Source: Segatella copri DSM 18205
GTDB taxonomy: Bacteria; Bacteroidota; Bacteroidia; Bacteroidales; Bacteroidaceae
DNA: 64,000 nucleotides
Reading direction: 5' to 3'
NCBI RefSeq assembly: GCF_025151535.1
Contig: NZ_CP102288.1
Span: forward strand, 2,010,501-2,074,500
A program made the position numbers and the translations under genes. This document shows, one piece after another, positions 61,247 to 64,000 of this stretch (positions are counted from its first letter, which is position 1; each line of letters opens with the position of its first letter). The notes below the pieces were generated by a model that was not told the DNA's origin, did no database searches, and saw only the letters and a program-made list of their open reading frames with translations.

Positions 61247-61792
61247 TTAATCAACCTTTTCGATAATCTTCATTCCCTCTTCCACTGCCTGCATGTTCAG
61301 CGGAATCAAACCATGATGGCGCTCTGGCAATGACTTGTAAAGCGCCTTGTTCAAACCATCGGTGCTCACAACAGGACAAACCTTCAGCAGACCGCCCAAA
61401 ACAATCATATTGAACACCTTGGAGTTTTTCATCTCGGCAGCCTTGTCCATCGCATCAATGCGATAAATGGTGATGTCCTTGCGCTGTGGAGGATTCATCA
61501 CACCATAGCCATCATAAATCAGGATGCCGCCTGGCTTAATCTTCGGCTCAAACTTGTCGAGCGACGGCTGGTTGAGCACGATGGCTACATCATAATGGCT
61601 CAGGATAGGCGAAGAGATGCGACTGTCGCTCACAATGACCGTTACATTAGCTGTACCGCCACGCTGCTCTGGTCCGTAAGCAGGCATCCAGGTTACCTCC
61701 TTATCCTCCATCAGTCCTGAATAAGCCAGAATCTTTCCCATAGAGAGAACACCCTGACCGCCAAAACCGGATATAATGATTTCTGTCTTCAT
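61247..61792 (-). CDS. 2-oxoacid:ferredoxin oxidoreductase, gamma subunit
   Basis: 181 residues. The start EIIISGFGGQGVLSMGKILA is the hallmark of gamma/KorC-VorA-type subunits, with MPAYGPEQRGGTANVTVIVS (about 37-56) next. Together with the alpha, beta and ferredoxin subunits upstream it oxidises a 2-oxoacid (2-oxoglutarate or branched-chain 2-oxoacids) with CoA to acyl-CoA and CO2, reducing ferredoxin; the reaction also runs reductively in anaerobes. Last gene of the operon. Confidence 0.92.
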   Translation of the reverse strand: MKTEIIISGFGGQGVLSMGKILAYSGLMEDKEVTWMPAYGPEQRGGTANVTVIVSDSRISSPILSHYDVAIVLNQPSLDKFEPKIKPGGILIYDGYGVMNPPQRKDITIYRIDAMDKAAEMKNSKVFNMIVLGGLLKVCPVVSTDGLNKALYKSLPERHHGLIPLNMQAVEEGMKIIEKVD

Positions 61793-61816
61793 TGTTCTAA
61801 TCTTTTGTAAATGCCA

Positions 61817-61849
61817 AATTCAACATTCAACATTCAACATTCAACATTA
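61817..61849. repeat. 7-bp tandem repeat ATTCAAC
   Basis: Four consecutive ATTCAAC units in the 54-nt gap between the beta and gamma genes, possibly length-variable. Confidence 0.75.
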
Positions 61850-62611
61850 CATGTTCGTTGTATCCTTCAGGTCACCCTTAGGATACTGCTTAAACATGTT
61901 CTCTTCCATCCACTTGTTAGCCTCAACAGGTGAGAGTTTCCAACCGCTGTTGCAGGTAGAAACAATCTCTACCAGGCTGGAGCCCTTGCCCTGCATGCTT
62001 GCCTCGAACGCCTTGCGGATAGCCTTCTTTGCCTTCTTGATGCTTGCCACGGTCTCCACACTCTGGCGGGTTACATAACAAGTACCCTGCAGATGGCTTG
62101 CCAACTCGGTAATATTGAGTGGATAACCATGAAGATCAGCCTCTCTACCATAAGGACAGGTAGCAGTCTTCTGACCCAAAAGCGTGGTTGGAGCCATCTG
62201 ACCGCCGGTCATACCATAGATGGCATTATTGATGAAGATGATGGCGATATGCTCACCACGGTTCAGGGCGTGGATAGTTTCGCAGGTACCGATGCACGCC
62301 AAATCGCCATCGCCCTGATAAGTGAAGACAAGACGATCAGGCCACAAGCGCTTGATACCCGTAGCTACAGCAGGTGCACGACCATGAGCAGCCTCCTGCC
62401 AGTCAATATCCAAATAGCGATAAGCAAAGACAGCGCAGCCCACCGGACATACGCCTACCGTCTTATCCTCCATGCCCATCTCCTCGATAACCTCGGCAAC
62501 GAGCTTATGAACTACGCCATGCGAACACCCCGGGCAATAGTGCATCGGGGTATCGTTCATCAGCGTAGGCTTCTTATATACCAGATTCTCTGGTGAAATA
62601 ATATCATTCAT
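61847..62611 (-). CDS. 2-oxoacid:ferredoxin oxidoreductase, beta (TPP-binding) subunit
   Basis: 254 residues. N-terminal MHYCPGCSHGVVHKL binds the iron-sulfur/TPP region, and the thiamine pyrophosphate motif GDGDLACIG...IFINN (about 110-140) is complete, followed by GMTGGQMAPTT. Length is right for KorB/VorB-beta subunits of the four-subunit type. The stop lies beside the ATTCAAC repeat. Confidence 0.93.
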   Translation of the reverse strand: MNDIISPENLVYKKPTLMNDTPMHYCPGCSHGVVHKLVAEVIEEMGMEDKTVGVCPVGCAVFAYRYLDIDWQEAAHGRAPAVATGIKRLWPDRLVFTYQGDGDLACIGTCETIHALNRGEHIAIIFINNAIYGMTGGQMAPTTLLGQKTATCPYGREADLHGYPLNITELASHLQGTCYVTRQSVETVASIKKAKKAIRKAFEASMQGKGSSLVEIVSTCNSGWKLSPVEANKWMEENMFKQYPKGDLKDTTNM

Positions 62612-62669
62612 TTTATTTAATTTATAGTTAATAGTTTACAGTTTATAGGAGGCTATACCCTATCAACTG

Positions 62670-63758
62670 TTAACTATTAACTGTTAACTGTTTTAATGCT
62701 TCAACGATTTCCTCCGGCTCCGGTACGATACCGCCCAGACGACCAAAGTGCTCCACAGGAGTCTGACCATTCACAGCCAGTCGCACATCCTGAACCATCT
62801 GACCGGCATTGATTTCTACAACCAGAATGCCCTTCTTGGTCTTGGCGAGTTCATGAATCTCCTTTTCAGGGAAAGGCCAGAGGGTGATAGGACGGAACAA
62901 TCCTACCTTGATGCCCTGCTCACGCGCACTCTCGATGCTCTTCTCGGCAATACGTGCCGCACTACCGAAGGCTACAATAACATAGTCGGCATCATCCATC
63001 TGCTCGGTTTCATAACGAACCTCGGTTTCACGGATTTTTCTGTATTTCTCCTGAAGAGCAATATTGCGCTCCTCCATCACCTCAGGCTTGAGTTCCAGAG
63101 AGGTCATGATGTTGACTGGACGATTCTTCGGACGGCCGATGGTAGCCCAAGGACATTCCTTCGCAATCTCCTCCTCGGTACGTCGAGGCTTGACAGGAGG
63201 CAGAACCACCTTCTCCATCATCTGACCAATGACACCATCGCTCAGAATCATCGCAGGATTGCGATACTTAAAGGCAAGCGTAAAGGCGAGATCAACGAAA
63301 TCAGCCATCTCCTGAACAGATGCAGGAGCCAGCACAATCACATTATAGTCGCCATTACCACCACCGCGGGTAGCCTGGAAATAATCACTCTGGGATGGCT
63401 GGATGGTACCCAGACCCGGACCGCCACGCTGCACATTGACGATAACGCCCGGAATCTCAGCACCTGCCATGTAAGAGATACCCTCTTGCATCAAAGCCAC
63501 ACCCGGACTTGAAGAAGTGGTAATGACACGCTTACCGGCACCGGCGCCACCATAAACCATGTTGATAGCCGCCACCTCACTTTCAGCCTGCAGAACCACC
63601 ATACCTGATGTTTCCCATGGCTTGAGCAGAGCCAGCGTCTCTATAATCTCACTTTGAGGTGTGATAGGATAGCCGAAGAAACCATCCACACCACATCTGA
63701 TACAGGCATGGGCTATCGCCTCATTGCCTTTCATTAATGTAACTTCCTGATTTGCCAT
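62670..63758 (-). CDS. 2-oxoacid:ferredoxin oxidoreductase, alpha subunit (VorB/KorA type)
   Basis: 362 residues. The start MKGNEAIAHACIRCGVDGFF-GYPITPQSEI and SSPGVALMQEGISYMAGAEIP are the pyrimidine-binding domain of the alpha subunit; domain II follows with YVIVAFGSAARIAEKSI. Database entries of this length are commonly labelled 3-methyl-2-oxobutanoate dehydrogenase VorB, but substrate choice between branched-chain acids and 2-oxoglutarate is not decidable here. It starts 3 nt after the ferredoxin gene stop. Confidence 0.92.
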   Translation of the reverse strand: MANQEVTLMKGNEAIAHACIRCGVDGFFGYPITPQSEIIETLALLKPWETSGMVVLQAESEVAAINMVYGGAGAGKRVITTSSSPGVALMQEGISYMAGAEIPGVIVNVQRGGPGLGTIQPSQSDYFQATRGGGNGDYNVIVLAPASVQEMADFVDLAFTLAFKYRNPAMILSDGVIGQMMEKVVLPPVKPRRTEEEIAKECPWATIGRPKNRPVNIMTSLELKPEVMEERNIALQEKYRKIRETEVRYETEQMDDADYVIVAFGSAARIAEKSIESAREQGIKVGLFRPITLWPFPEKEIHELAKTKKGILVVEINAGQMVQDVRLAVNGQTPVEHFGRLGGIVPEPEEIVEALKQLTVNS

Positions 63759-63761
63759 TAT

Positions 63762-63992
63762 TTAGTCCTCCTTCTTACGATAAACAGTGATACAGCCGTC
63801 CGGACACACGATGGCGCACGAAGTGCAACCAACACACGCATCAGGTACAGCTGCCTCTACATAACGGTAACCATGCACATTGACTTTTTTCTCTGCCAAT
63901 GCGATGACATGCTGAGGACAAGCCTCCACACAGAGCGAGCATCCCTTGCAACGCCCGGTGTCGACTACAATAGCCCCTTTAATCTTACTCAT
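63762..63992 (-). CDS. 2-oxoacid:ferredoxin oxidoreductase, delta (2[4Fe-4S]) subunit
   Basis: 76 residues with two complete iron-sulfur motifs, CKGCSLCVEACP and CVGCTSCAIVCP, carrying electrons from the TPP site to free ferredoxin. First gene of the delta-alpha-beta-gamma operon visible here; its promoter lies beyond the window edge, and further upstream genes are possible. Confidence 0.93.
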   Translation of the reverse strand: MSKIKGAIVVDTGRCKGCSLCVEACPQHVIALAEKKVNVHGYRYVEAAVPDACVGCTSCAIVCPDGCITVYRKKED

Positions 63993-64000
63993 ATTCTAAT

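Noticed and set aside
1..64000. tRNA or rRNA genes
   Set aside because: No cloverleaf with a GGTTCGAATCC-type arm and no rRNA-like stretch was found on either strand by eye.

Overview
The window looks like a chromosomal segment of a gut Bacteroidota close to Prevotella/Segatella. Most transcription units start behind the Bacteroidota -7 element TAnnTTTG. The gene content also fits: a DUF4249 lipoprotein beside a TonB-dependent receptor, DUF5053, an OprB-like porin, a four-subunit 2-oxoacid:ferredoxin oxidoreductase, a RhaB/RhaA/RhaT/RhaD rhamnose module, and many 21-23 bp intergenic repeat arrays. The genus is inferred; no rRNA or tRNA gene was seen.

Layout. 1-830: debris of a transposase and a glycoside hydrolase, then a textbook sigma-54 promoter for an Hsp20 gene. 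1.5-3.5 kb: a CPC-type P1B ATPase that lacks the nucleotide-binding domain. 3.6-10.8 kb: a one-polypeptide nuclease-methylase-specificity protein in an operon with a GIY-YIG (T5orf172) gene, whose 3' end has been cut off by an intact IS21-family element with a 6-bp target duplication. 11.3-13.1 kb: an Rpn/PDDEXK nuclease gene and a repeat-rich noncoding stretch with a large inverted repeat. 13.2-27.1 kb: mostly housekeeping genes (thioesterase, porin, flippase-like membrane protein, carboxylesterase, NlpE-like lipoprotein, TerC, fucose-isomerase-like protein, a RavA / C_GCAxxG_C_C / ViaA operon, Asd). 27.3-33.1 kb: a decayed AAA-ATPase copy, a candidate structured RNA, and a four-gene cell-envelope operon (beta-propeller, OM barrel, TonB receptor, DUF4249).

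33.2-36.2 kb: an accessory patch with palindromic repeat arrays around three coupled small ORFs (one a HicB-like gene with a nonsense codon), then an AAA-ATPase/PD-(D/E)XK gene. 36.3-39.9 kb: two transporters. 40.4-46.4 kb: the rhamnose catabolic locus. 46.6-48.7 kb: a BlaI/BlaR1-TonB regulatory pair with three clear operators, where the BlaR1 gene carries an amber codon in its TonB domain. 48.7-51.9 kb: a GH28 remnant, LolD, a CvfB-like protein, and a DUF5053 pair next to an ATPase remnant.

51.9-60.1 kb is the most interesting region: one operon (minus strand) encoding a type III-like Mod and Res, a 71-aa protein, a DndD-like SMC ATPase and a DndE/HerA-like ATPase, with no phosphorothioation genes. 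It is preceded by a long structured leader whose promoter lies in a 75-bp sequence duplicated upstream of the neighbouring 93-aa gene. 61.2-64.0 kb: the oxidoreductase operon, running off the window edge.

Several genes are broken by single events: IS insertion, two nonsense codons consistent with GAR to TAR changes, one homopolymer frameshift, one internal deletion. If these are not assembly errors, the strain is actively losing accessory genes.
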